Shown in pieces: positions 54,941-63,143 of a stretch of DNA of 64,000 nt. Each line of letters begins with the position of its first letter. The stretch's first letter is position 1. Origin of the DNA: Streptomyces griseocarneus (lineage in GTDB: Bacteria; Actinomycetota; Actinomycetes; Streptomycetales; Streptomycetaceae); assembly GCA_003674045.1 (NCBI GenBank), contig PENC01000001.1:248001-312000 (forward strand). The letters run 5' to 3'. A model generated the notes under the pieces. That model worked only from the letters and a program-made list of their open reading frames with translations. It was not told the origin of the DNA and searched no databases. A program made the translations under genes and the position numbers.

Positions 54941-56071
54941 ATGGATACCTGGCGCGAGAAAGGCTGGCAGCGAGTCATGGCAGTGCGTACCGCCACCCCG
55001 GTAACCGGTTGGCTACTGCGGGGCAGGGACGGCCGTCTCACGGCCTACGCGCCCGCCGAGGGCGGCGTCGCGCGCTGGACCGAGACCCGGCCCGGCGGCC
55101 CCGACTGGACCGGTCCCGAACTGCTCGAATCGCCCGGTCTCGAACCGTATCTGTCCATAGCGCGGAACGACCTCGACTACGTCCACCTGGTGGGCGTGCG
55201 GCAGCGCACCGTCCCCAGCGAGGCGGGCGACTGGATCGCGACCGAGGTGGTCTATGCCACACAGCTCCAGTCGGGCCGCCCGCCGACCAACTGGCGCTCG
55301 ATCGGCACGCCCCACGGCCAGGACTGGGACCGGGCGGCGCAGATCGGCGCCCCCACGGCCGCCGTGGACGCGACCGGCCTCCACGTCTTCGTACGCAACG
55401 CCGGCGGCGGGGTGTGCGGCCGCCACATGGACCCGCGCGGCATCTGGGGCCCCTGGACCGACCTGAAGGGCAGCCATGTCCTCGACGGCATGTCCGCGTC
55501 CGTGACCGACGCCGGACGCCTGGAACTCCTCGCCCCGGCGAGCGAGTTCCTCCTCCGCTGGCGGCAGGACGAGCCGGGTGGCGCGCTGCGGCGGGTCCGC
55601 AACATCCCGGCGAAGCCGGCCGAGTGCACGGCGTCGTCCGCGGCGACCGGCGACGACCGCATCACGCACTTCTGGCGCGAGGCCGCGGATCCGGCGCTGC
55701 ACACGCTGGTGCCGGCCGTCGGCGCGGCCGACGCCGATGACGACGAAGAGCCCTCCGTCGCCTCCCTGTGCGCGCCCGGCACCGGGCCCGTGGCCGCCCT
55801 CCGCACCGTCATCGACGGACACGACTGCACCGTGCTCGCACAGCGGGCCGCCACCGGGCGGCCCGCCCTGGCCGTCTTCCCCAGCGGGGACGAGGCGGTG
55901 GGCGGCCAGTGGGAGGAGACCGGCGAGGACTTCGCGGGGGCGCCGGCGCTGGCCGTCGACGCGGCGGGCCGCGTGACGGTGGCGGTACTCGGCGCGGACG
56001 GTCACCTCCGCATCGCGCGTCAGAACACTGCGGAGCGGGGCCTGTCGCTGGGCGACTGGCAGCGCGTCTGA
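54941..56071 (+). CDS. Unknown protein with beta-propeller-like repeats
   Basis: A 376-residue soluble protein without signal peptide. It is made of repeated short beta blades (for example TAYAPAEGGVARWTETRPGG, HVFVRNAGGGVCGRHMD, WGPWTDLKGS and VAVLGADGHLRIARQ). These resemble the tandem W-and-G-rich blades of lectin-like or PLL-type propellers that may bind sugars. I cannot assign a function. The start is ATG 54941 or ATG 54977 (MAVRTATPVTGW); neither has a strong ribosome binding site. Confidence 0.65.
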   Translation: MDTWREKGWQRVMAVRTATPVTGWLLRGRDGRLTAYAPAEGGVARWTETRPGGPDWTGPELLESPGLEPYLSIARNDLDYVHLVGVRQRTVPSEAGDWIATEVVYATQLQSGRPPTNWRSIGTPHGQDWDRAAQIGAPTAAVDATGLHVFVRNAGGGVCGRHMDPRGIWGPWTDLKGSHVLDGMSASVTDAGRLELLAPASEFLLRWRQDEPGGALRRVRNIPAKPAECTASSAATGDDRITHFWREAADPALHTLVPAVGAADADDDEEPSVASLCAPGTGPVAALRTVIDGHDCTVLAQRAATGRPALAVFPSGDEAVGGQWEETGEDFAGAPALAVDAAGRVTVAVLGADGHLRIARQNTAERGLSLGDWQRV

Positions 56072-56075
56072 CCCA

Positions 56076-56284
56076 CCGGGGGCTGCGCCCCGGGCGAAGC
56101 CCCGGTCTTCAAGGGGCGCGGGGAACTGCGCGACCAGCCCCCACCGGCCCGCAGTCGCCGGGCAGCCGTGTCGACCGGGCTCGTCGGCGTCGACCGGCGC
56201 CCACGAGCTCGGTCGGACATGCCGGTCGGCGGCCACAGGCCGTATGCGGTTGCTCGCGCAGTTCCCCGCGCCCCCGATGGGGCG
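56076..56284. repeat. Head-to-head double copy of the interspersed repeat (copy 6), large imperfect palindrome
   Basis: A plus copy is followed by a minus copy. The outer arms of 21 bp (56113-56133, GGGGCGCGGGGAACTGCGCGA, and its exact complement at 56254-56274) enclose further inverted repeats around ACCGGGCTCGT and ACGAGCTCGGT. The region could fold as a cruciform of about 160 bp. It lies between the convergent gene at 54941-56071 and fadB. Confidence 0.75.
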
Positions 56285-56368
56285 GGCTCGACGCCACGTC
56301 GAAACCGCGACGGGCCGCGCCGTACGGCGAACCGTACCGCGCGGCCCGTATGACCAGGCGTCAGCCGA

Positions 56369-58498
56369 CTACGCCGGGACGCTGGCGACACCCTCCGCCA
56401 GGAAGCGGCGGCCGTTCACGCGCTCGGAGACGCCCGCCCGGTCCAGGTACGGCGTGATGCCGCCCAGGTGGAAGGGCCAGCCCGCGCCCGTGATGAGGCA
56501 CAGGTCGATGTCCTGCGCCTCGGCCACGACGCCCTCGTCCAGCATCAGGCCGATCTCCTGGGCGACGGCGCCCAGGACCCGGTCGCGCACCTGCTCCTCC
56601 GTGAGGACGGAGTCGCCCTGCACCAGGAGGGCCGCCACCTCGGGGTCCAGCTCCGGCTTGCCGGAGTCGTAGACGTAGAAGCCGCGCTTGCCCGCCTTGA
56701 CCACGGCGGCCAGGTTCGGCGACACCTTGAAGCGGTCGGGGAAGGCACCGGCCAGCGTCTCGGAGACGTGCAGACCGATCGCCGGACCCACCAGCTCCAG
56801 CAGCACCAGCGGCGACATCGGCAGACCCAGCGGCTCGACGGCCTTCTCGGCCGTCTCGACCGGCGTGCCCTCGTCGATGACGTTCTGGATCTCGCCCATG
56901 AAGCGGGTGAGGATGCGGTTGACGACGAACGCCGGGGCGTCCTTCACCAGCACCGCGGTCTTCTTCAGCTTCTTCGCGACACCGAACGCGGTGGCCAGCG
57001 ACGCGTCGTCGGTCGCCTCGCCGCGCACGATCTCCAGCAGCGGCAGGACCGCGACCGGGTTGAAGAAGTGGAAGCCGACGACCCGCTCGGGGTTCTTCAG
57101 CTTCGAGGCCATCTCGGTGACCGACAGCGAGGAGGTGTTGGTCGCCAGGATCGTGTGGGCCGGGACGACCGCCTCGAGCTCGGCGAACACCTGCTGCTTG
57201 ACACCCATCTCCTCGAACACGGCCTCGATGACGAAGTCCGCGTCACCGAAGGCGGCGGCCTTGTCGAGGGAGCCCGTGACCGAGGCCTTCAGGCGGTTCG
57301 CCTTGTCCGCGTTGATGCGGCCCTTGGCGAGCAGCTTGTCGATCTCGCCGTGGACGTAGCCCACGCCCTTGTCGATCCGCTCCTGGTCGATGTCGGTCAG
57401 CACGACCGGCACCTCCATGCGGCGCGCGAAGAGCAGCGCGAGCTGAGAGGCCATCAGACCGGCGCCGACGACGCCCACCTTGGTGACCGGGCGGGCCAGC
57501 GACCTGTCGGGTGCGCCCGCCGGGCGCTTGCCGCGCTTCTGCACCAGGTTGAAGGCGTAGATGCCGCTGCGCAGCTCGCCGCCCATGATGAGGTCGGCGA
57601 GGGCCTCGGTCTCGGCGTCGAAGCCCTGGCGCAGGTCGCCGTTCTTGGCCGCGGCGATGATGTCCAGCGCGCGGTACGCGGCCGGGGCCGCGCCGTGCAC
57701 CTTGGAGTCGGCGAGGGCACGGCCCTTCGCGACGGCCTGGTCCCAGGCCTCGCCGCGGTCCGGCTCCGTGCGGGGGACCTCGGTCTCGCCCTTGAGGACC
57801 GACGCGGTCCACAGCAGCGACTGCTCCAGGAAGTCGGCGCCCTCGAAGATCGCGTCGGCGATGCCGAGCTCGAAGACCTGCTTGCCCTTCAGCTGCCGGT
57901 TCTGGCTGAGCGAGTTCTCGATGATGACCGAGATCGCGCGCTCCGGGCCGATGAGGTTCGGCAGCAGCGTGCAGCCGCCCCAGCCCGGGACGAGGCCCAG
58001 GAAGACCTCGGGGAGCGAGAAGGCCGGGATGGCCTTGGAGACGGTGCGGTAGGTGCAGTGCAGACCGACCTCGACACCGCCGCCCATCGCCGCGCCGTTG
58101 TAGTACGCGAACGTCGGGACCGCGAGCGAGGACAGCCGCTTGAAGACGTCGTGACCGCCCTTGCCGATGGCCACCGCGTCCTCGTGGCGCCTCAGCAGCT
58201 CCACGCCCTTGAGGTCGGCGCCGACGGCGAAGATGAAGGGCTTGCCGGTGACACCGACGCCCGTGATCTGCCCGGCCTTCGCCTCCGCCTCGACCTGGTC
58301 GAGCGCGGTGTCGAGGTTCGCGAGCGACTGCGGGCCGAAGGTGGTCGGCTTGGTGTGGTCCAGGCCGTTGTCCAGGGTGATGAGCGCGAAGCGCCCGGCA
58401 CCGAAGGGAAGGTCGAAGTGGCGCACGTGCGCCTGGGTCACGACCTCGTCGGGGAACAGCTCCGCCGCACCCTTGAGAAGTTCAGCGGTGGTGCTCAC
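56369..58498 (-). CDS. fadB: Fatty acid oxidation complex alpha subunit (FadB/FadJ type)
   Basis: A 709-residue multifunctional enzyme: enoyl-CoA hydratase in the N-terminal 300 residues (GADLKGVELL, GAAMGGGVEVGLHCTYR) and L-3-hydroxyacyl-CoA dehydrogenase from about residue 340 (KVGVVGAGLMASQLALLFARR, the NAD-binding glycine motif; FNPVAVLPLLEIVRG). It carries out the middle steps of beta-oxidation and partners the thiolase encoded upstream. GTG 58498 overlaps the thiolase stop by 4 bp (GTGA). In the NAD motif the third position reads GAGLMA rather than the common GAGTMG. Confidence 0.95.
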   Translation of the reverse strand: MSTTAELLKGAAELFPDEVVTQAHVRHFDLPFGAGRFALITLDNGLDHTKPTTFGPQSLANLDTALDQVEAEAKAGQITGVGVTGKPFIFAVGADLKGVELLRRHEDAVAIGKGGHDVFKRLSSLAVPTFAYYNGAAMGGGVEVGLHCTYRTVSKAIPAFSLPEVFLGLVPGWGGCTLLPNLIGPERAISVIIENSLSQNRQLKGKQVFELGIADAIFEGADFLEQSLLWTASVLKGETEVPRTEPDRGEAWDQAVAKGRALADSKVHGAAPAAYRALDIIAAAKNGDLRQGFDAETEALADLIMGGELRSGIYAFNLVQKRGKRPAGAPDRSLARPVTKVGVVGAGLMASQLALLFARRMEVPVVLTDIDQERIDKGVGYVHGEIDKLLAKGRINADKANRLKASVTGSLDKAAAFGDADFVIEAVFEEMGVKQQVFAELEAVVPAHTILATNTSSLSVTEMASKLKNPERVVGFHFFNPVAVLPLLEIVRGEATDDASLATAFGVAKKLKKTAVLVKDAPAFVVNRILTRFMGEIQNVIDEGTPVETAEKAVEPLGLPMSPLVLLELVGPAIGLHVSETLAGAFPDRFKVSPNLAAVVKAGKRGFYVYDSGKPELDPEVAALLVQGDSVLTEEQVRDRVLGAVAQEIGLMLDEGVVAEAQDIDLCLITGAGWPFHLGGITPYLDRAGVSERVNGRRFLAEGVASVPA

Positions 58499-59715
58499 TT
58501 GTCGCCTCCGTCGAAGTGCGGGTTCTCCCAGATGACCGTGCCGCCCATGCCGAGGCCGACACACATCGAGGTCAGGCCGTAGCGGACGTGCGGCTGCTCC
58601 TCGAACTGGCGGGCCAGCTGGGTCATCAGACGGACGCCGGACGAGGCCAGCGGGTGGCCGAACGCGATGGCGCCGCCGTACTGGTTGACGCGCGGGTCGT
58701 CGTCGGCGATGCCGTAGTGGTCCAGGAGCGCGAGCACCTGCACGGCGTAGGCCTCGTTGAGCTCGAACAGGCCGATGTCGTCGATCGTCAGGCCCGCCTT
58801 GGCGAGGGCCTTCTCGGTCGCCGGGATCGGGCCGTAGCCCATGACCTCGGGCTCGACGCCCACGAAGGAGTACGACACGAGGCGCATCCGGACCGGCAGG
58901 CCCAGCTCGCGCGCGACGTCCTCGGCGGCGATCAGCGAGGCGGTGGCGCCGTCGTTGAGGCCCGAGGCGTTGCCCGGGGTGACCCGGCCGTGCGGACGGA
59001 ACGGCGTCTTGAGGCCCGCCAGGCCCTCCATCGTGGTGCCCGGGCGCATCGGCTCGTCGGCCGTGACCAGGCCCCAGCCCAGCTCCCCGCCCTCGGGGGT
59101 GGTGCGGCGCACGGAGATCGGCACCAGGTCGGCCTGGATCTTGCCGTCGGCGTAGGCCTTGGCGGCCTTCTCCTGGCTGCGGACCGCGTAGGCGTCCGCG
59201 CGCTCCTTGGTGAGCTGCGGGTAGCGGTCGTGCAGGTTCTCCGCCGTCATACCCATGACGAGGGCGGACTCGTCGACCAGCTTCTCCGAGAGGAAGCGCG
59301 GGTTGGGGTCGACGCCCTCGCCCATCGGGTGGCGGCCCATGTGCTCGACGCCGCCCGCGAGGGCGATGTCGTACGCGCCGAAGGCGACGCCGCCCGCGAC
59401 GGTCGTCACGGCGGTCATGGCACCGGCGCACATGCGGTCGATGGACATGCCGGGCACGGTCTGCGGCAGGCCCGCGAGCATGCCGGCCGTACGGCCCAGG
59501 GTCAGGCCCTGGTCGCCGATCTGGGTGGTCGCGGCGATGGCGACCTCGTCGATCTTCGCGGGGTCCAGGTTCGGGTTCCGGCGCAGCAGCTCACGGATGC
59601 ACTTGATGACGAGGTCGTCGGCGCGGGTCTCGTGGTAGATGCCCTTCGGGCCCGCCTTGCCGAACGGGGTGCGGACGCCGTCGACGAAAACGACGTCCCT
59701 AGCGGTACGAGGCAC
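58495..59715 (-). CDS. fadA: Acetyl-CoA acyltransferase (thiolase)
   Basis: A 406-residue thiolase. The nucleophile Cys is in SIDRMCAGAMTAV near residue 96, the NEAYAVQ motif is present, and the C-terminal active-site section reads GVRLMTQLARQ and CVGLGMGGTVIWE. It performs the thiolytic last step of beta-oxidation with the FadB protein. GTG 59715 has GGAGGAG upstream and gives the N-terminus PRTARDVVFVDGVRTPFGK. First gene of the fadAB operon. Confidence 0.95.
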   Translation of the reverse strand: MPRTARDVVFVDGVRTPFGKAGPKGIYHETRADDLVIKCIRELLRRNPNLDPAKIDEVAIAATTQIGDQGLTLGRTAGMLAGLPQTVPGMSIDRMCAGAMTAVTTVAGGVAFGAYDIALAGGVEHMGRHPMGEGVDPNPRFLSEKLVDESALVMGMTAENLHDRYPQLTKERADAYAVRSQEKAAKAYADGKIQADLVPISVRRTTPEGGELGWGLVTADEPMRPGTTMEGLAGLKTPFRPHGRVTPGNASGLNDGATASLIAAEDVARELGLPVRMRLVSYSFVGVEPEVMGYGPIPATEKALAKAGLTIDDIGLFELNEAYAVQVLALLDHYGIADDDPRVNQYGGAIAFGHPLASSGVRLMTQLARQFEEQPHVRYGLTSMCVGLGMGGTVIWENPHFDGGDK

Positions 59716-59886
59716 GTTGGCTCTCCTCCAGGTGCGGATCGCTGCGCGCGCGGGGGCATGCCGATATGGCTCCGCCGCGACGCGGACTCATACCGTCATG
59801 CTACTTGCGGGTAACCAGCCTGCCCAGCCCCTTCGCTGCGCGGCGCACGTCACACTCGGGGAGCCGTCGGAGGGGGCGGTTCCTCC

Positions 59887-60029
59887 CCGGGGGCTCCGCC
59901 CCCGGACCCCCGTCCGCCTTCTGGGTTGCTTCTTGCGCTGCGTACGCGACTGCGGGTCCGGTGGGGGCTTGTCGCGCAGTTCCCCGCGCCCCTGACGGGG
60001 CCACGGGGGTCCGGGGGCGGAGCCCCCGG
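59887..60029 (-). repeat. Interspersed GC-rich repeat, copy 7, bounded by 27-bp perfect inverted repeats
   Basis: The outer arms at 59887-59913 and 60003-60029 are exact reverse complements over 27 bp, starting CCGGGGGCTCCGCCCCCGG. Between them lies the minus-oriented core ending GCGCAGTTCCCCGCGCCCC. This 143-bp unit fills most of the gap between fadA and the RNase D homologue, and ends 5 bp from the RNase D stop. The rest of the 319-bp gap (59716-59886) shows no gene; it should contain the fadA promoter. Confidence 0.75.
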
Positions 60030-60034
60030 TCACC

Positions 60035-61312
60035 TCAGGACGTTGCGGACTTCAGCGCGTCGACCAGCGACGCAGTCACCTGTTCGACCTGCCACGCACG
60101 CGCACCGTGCGCGGTCAGGATCTCCGCCACCGAGTCCGCCGTCACCGACCGCGGCGGCTCCCAGCACAGCCGCCGCACCGTGTCCGGCGCGATGAGATTC
60201 TCCTGCGGCATGGTGAGCCGCTCGGCCAGCTCCGTCACCGCCGTGCGTGCCGCGGTGAGACGGGCCGCCGCCGCGGGGTCCTTGTCGGCCCACGCGCGCG
60301 GCGGCGGGGGCCCGGTCAGCGGCTGGCCCGGCTGCGGCAGCTCCGCCTCCGGGATCGCGCGGGCGCGGTCCACCGCCGCCTGCCACTGCTCCAGCTGCTT
60401 GCGGCTCATGCGGTGCCCGTACCCCGGCAGCGCGGCGAGCGCGTGCGCGTTCGGCGGCATGTTCAGCGCGGCCTCGACGATCGCGGCATCGCCCAGCACC
60501 TTGCCCGGCGAGACGTCGCGCCGCTGCGCGATCTGGTCGCGCGCGGTCCACAGCTCACGGACGACGGCCATCTGCCTGCGCCGCCGCACCTTGTGCATGC
60601 CGGACGTACGCCGCCAGGGGTCCTTGCGCGGCGGCGGGGGCGGCGCCGCGGCGATGGCCGCGAACTCCTCGCGCGCCCACTCCAGCTTGCCCTGCCGGTC
60701 GAGCTCCTCCTCCAGCGCGTCGCGCAGGTCGACGAGCAGCTCCACGTCGAGCGCGGCGTAACGCAGCCAGGGCTCGGGCAGCGGACGGGTGGACCAGTCG
60801 ACGGCGGAGTGGCCCTTCTCCAGGGCGTAGCCGAGGACGTTCTCGACCATGGCGCCGAGCCCCACCCGCGCGAACCCCGCGAGCCGTCCCGCCAGCTCCG
60901 TGTCGAAGAGCCGCGACGGCGTCATCCCTATCTCGCGCAGGCACGGCAGGTCCTGCGTGGCGGCGTGCAGCACCCACTCGGCGTCGCCGATGGCGTCGCC
61001 GAGCGTGGTCAGGTCGGGGCAGCCGACCGGGTCGATCAGCGTGGAGCCCGCGCCCTCGCGGCGCAGCTGTACGAGGTAGGCGCGCTGGCCGTAGCGGTAG
61101 CCGGAGGCGCGCTCCGCGTCGACGGCGACGGGCCCGGTGCCCGCGGCGAACGCCGCGACGACGGCGGCCAGGGCATCGTTGTCAGCGACGACCGGCGGGA
61201 TGCCTTCGCGTGGTTCCAGCAAGGGGATCGGCGCCGAATCGACGTCGTCCGGGGGAGCGCCCCCGGGGGTTCGCAGTGTCGTGTCTGCTGCGGTCTCTTG
61301 GGCGTCGGTCAC
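60035..61312 (-). CDS. rnd: Ribonuclease D homologue
   Basis: A 425-residue DEDD-family 3'-5' exonuclease. The exonuclease acidic residues lie in VAVDAERASGYRYGQRAYLVQL (residues 62-83), DTELAGRL and LRYAALDVELL. An HRDC domain follows (about residues 235-320), and a C-terminal region of about 100 residues that may be a second HRDC-like domain. RNase D trims the 3' ends of tRNA and other stable RNAs. Actinobacteria commonly have this long form. ATG 61312 (MTDAQETAADTT). Confidence 0.92.
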   Translation of the reverse strand: MTDAQETAADTTLRTPGGAPPDDVDSAPIPLLEPREGIPPVVADNDALAAVVAAFAAGTGPVAVDAERASGYRYGQRAYLVQLRREGAGSTLIDPVGCPDLTTLGDAIGDAEWVLHAATQDLPCLREIGMTPSRLFDTELAGRLAGFARVGLGAMVENVLGYALEKGHSAVDWSTRPLPEPWLRYAALDVELLVDLRDALEEELDRQGKLEWAREEFAAIAAAPPPPPRKDPWRRTSGMHKVRRRRQMAVVRELWTARDQIAQRRDVSPGKVLGDAAIVEAALNMPPNAHALAALPGYGHRMSRKQLEQWQAAVDRARAIPEAELPQPGQPLTGPPPPRAWADKDPAAAARLTAARTAVTELAERLTMPQENLIAPDTVRRLCWEPPRSVTADSVAEILTAHGARAWQVEQVTASLVDALKSATS

Positions 61313-61558
61313 CGGTCAAGGGTATCTGTGTATGGCAAGCGCCCGCCGTCGGTACGTCCTCCCGGCGGGCGCGGTGCCGGTTCCGGGTGCCCGGAACGGC
61401 GGTGTGAAGGGGGATGTGCGGGGGCGGCGGAATCGGCGACGGTACGGGCAGGGTGCGGGCTGCCGAATCGGCAGCTCAGAGGTGTCGGAGGCCCCCGGGG
61501 CCGCGGTGGCCGCGAGGGTGGCGGAGCGGTCCCGGCGGTCCCGGCGGGCTCGGTCGTG

Positions 61559-62218
61559 TCAGTGGATGATGCCCGTGCGCAGGGCCACCGCGACCATGCC
61601 GGCCCGGTCGCCGGTGCCGAGCTTGCGGGCGATCCGCGCGAGGTGGCTCTTGACGGTGAGGGCGGACAGCCCCATCGAGACGCCGATGGCCTTGTTGGAC
61701 TGGCCCTCCGCGACCAGCCGCAGCACCTCGACCTCACGGCCGGACAGCTCGCGGTAGCCGCCCGGGTGACCGGGGGCGCCGGGCGGGCGGCGGTGCATCC
61801 GGGCCGCGGCGGAGCCGATCGGCGCGGCGCCGGGCCGGCCGGGCAGTCCCAGGTTGGTGCGGGTGCCGGTGACGACGTAGCCCTTGACGCCGCCCGCGAG
61901 GGCGTTGCGCACGGCGCCGATGTCGTCGGCGGCGGAGAGGGCCAGCCCGTTGGGCCAGCCCGCGGCGCGGGTCTCGGAGAGGAGGGTGAGCCCGGAGCCG
62001 TCGGGGAGGTGGACGTCGGCCACGCAGATGTCACGCGGGTTGCCGACACGGGGGCGGGCCTCCGCGATCGACGACGCCTCGATCACGTCTCTCACCCCCA
62101 GCGCCCACAGGTGGCGGGTGACGGTGGAGCGGACGCGGGGGTCGGCGACGACGACCATGGCCGTCGGTTTGTTCGGGCGGTAGGCGAGGCTCGCAGGTTG
62201 CTCGAGGAGAACGGACAC
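61559..62218 (-). CDS. Orphan NarL/LuxR-type response regulator
   Basis: A 219-residue protein. The N-terminal receiver-like domain has MVVVADPRVRS, the probable phospho-Asp in CVADVHLPDGSG (about residue 67) and the Lys in GVKGYVV. The usual acidic pair near the start has one Asp only, so phosphorylation may be atypical. The C-terminal LuxR helix-turn-helix is ELSGREVEVLRLVAEGQSNKAIGVSMGLSALTVKSHLARIARKLG. No sensor kinase is adjacent. GTG 62218 has GGAGG four bases upstream. Its DNA targets are unknown. Confidence 0.85.
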   Translation of the reverse strand: MSVLLEQPASLAYRPNKPTAMVVVADPRVRSTVTRHLWALGVRDVIEASSIAEARPRVGNPRDICVADVHLPDGSGLTLLSETRAAGWPNGLALSAADDIGAVRNALAGGVKGYVVTGTRTNLGLPGRPGAAPIGSAAARMHRRPPGAPGHPGGYRELSGREVEVLRLVAEGQSNKAIGVSMGLSALTVKSHLARIARKLGTGDRAGMVAVALRTGIIH

Positions 62219-62377
62219 CAAGCCTCCAGAGGGGGAGTGGCGGGCACGGGTGCCTGGCGTAGGGGGGTAAGCCGGGGCGATCCGTATGGGAAGGGTCACA
62301 AGCCTCTTCGGCAGCGAAGCGTCCCGGCTTTAGGGAATGATCACGATCGAGTGGTAACAATTCGGGCAATTCCGACG

Positions 62378-62391
62378 GTTGATCGGTCAAC
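62378..62391. promoter_or_regulatory. Inverted repeat upstream of the response regulator
   Basis: GTTGA-TCGG-TCAAC is a perfect inverted repeat with a 4-bp spacer, about 160 bp before the response regulator start, overlapping the DUF3000 stop codon. A weak candidate operator. Confidence 0.3.
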
Positions 62392-63052
62392 GACTTTGCG
62401 GGTCGCGCCGCTGGGGCAGCGTCACCACCCCGGCCTCCGGGCCCCCGCCCGGCGGCAGCCCCGCGATCTGGCAGAGCAGGTCGCACCAGGCCGCGAGGTG
62501 TGCCGCGGTGTCCGGCACGCTCTCCCCGCCCTGCCGGACCGGTCCTCCTCGCGCCTCCACCGGCGACCACGACGCCCGGATCTCGATCCGCGTCGACGGC
62601 TCCCGGTCCTGCAGCCCCCCGAAGTAGTGCGAACTCGCCCGCGTCACCGTCCCGCTCGGCGCCCCGTACGGCACCCGCCGCGCCTCCAGCGCGCCCGTCA
62701 GCCAGGACCAGCACACCTCCGGCAGCAGCGGGTCCGCCGCCATCTCGGGCTCCAGGTCGGCGTGCACCAGTGTCACCAGCCGGAACGTCCCTCCCCACGC
62801 CTCGTGGCCTGCCGGGTCGTGCAGCAGGATCAGCCGTCCGTCGGCCAGCTCCTCGTCGTCCACGACGACCGCCGCCTCCAGCGCGTACGAGTACGGGGCG
62901 AGCCGCTGGGGTGGCGGGGTGGCGTCCAGTTCGATCTCGGGCCGGAGGCGTACCCCCTGCAACCCCGCGACCGCCTGCCGGAAGACGGACGGGGTGCCCT
63001 CCCCATCCGCGTCGTCCGGACCGTCCGAGAGGTGTCCCTGCGCCGCAGCCAT
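62387..63052 (-). CDS. DUF3000 family protein
   Basis: A 221-residue soluble protein matching the actinobacterial DUF3000 family: VFRQAVAGLQGVRLRPEIELDATPPPQRLAPYSYALEAAV and the C-terminal AAWCDLLCQIAGLPPG. The gene is commonly found beside hemE and an rnd homologue, as here, but its role is unknown. ATG 63052 (MAAAQGHLSDGPDDADG) is divergent from hemE, 91 bp apart. Confidence 0.85.
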   Translation of the reverse strand: MAAAQGHLSDGPDDADGEGTPSVFRQAVAGLQGVRLRPEIELDATPPPQRLAPYSYALEAAVVVDDEELADGRLILLHDPAGHEAWGGTFRLVTLVHADLEPEMAADPLLPEVCWSWLTGALEARRVPYGAPSGTVTRASSHYFGGLQDREPSTRIEIRASWSPVEARGGPVRQGGESVPDTAAHLAAWCDLLCQIAGLPPGGGPEAGVVTLPQRRDPQSR

Positions 63053-63143
63053 GCCCGGAAGACTAGGCGGAATCAGGCCCCGTTCCGGGTAGGGACACCC
63101 ACATGGGCGGGTCACTCGTTCGGCCCGTGCGAAGATTTGGGGC

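Noticed and set aside
56369..59431. A continuous minus-strand frame suggesting a fused thiolase-FadB protein
   Set aside because: The extension upstream of 58498 is out of frame with the thiolase and has shadow composition. The real arrangement is two genes overlapping by 4 bp.
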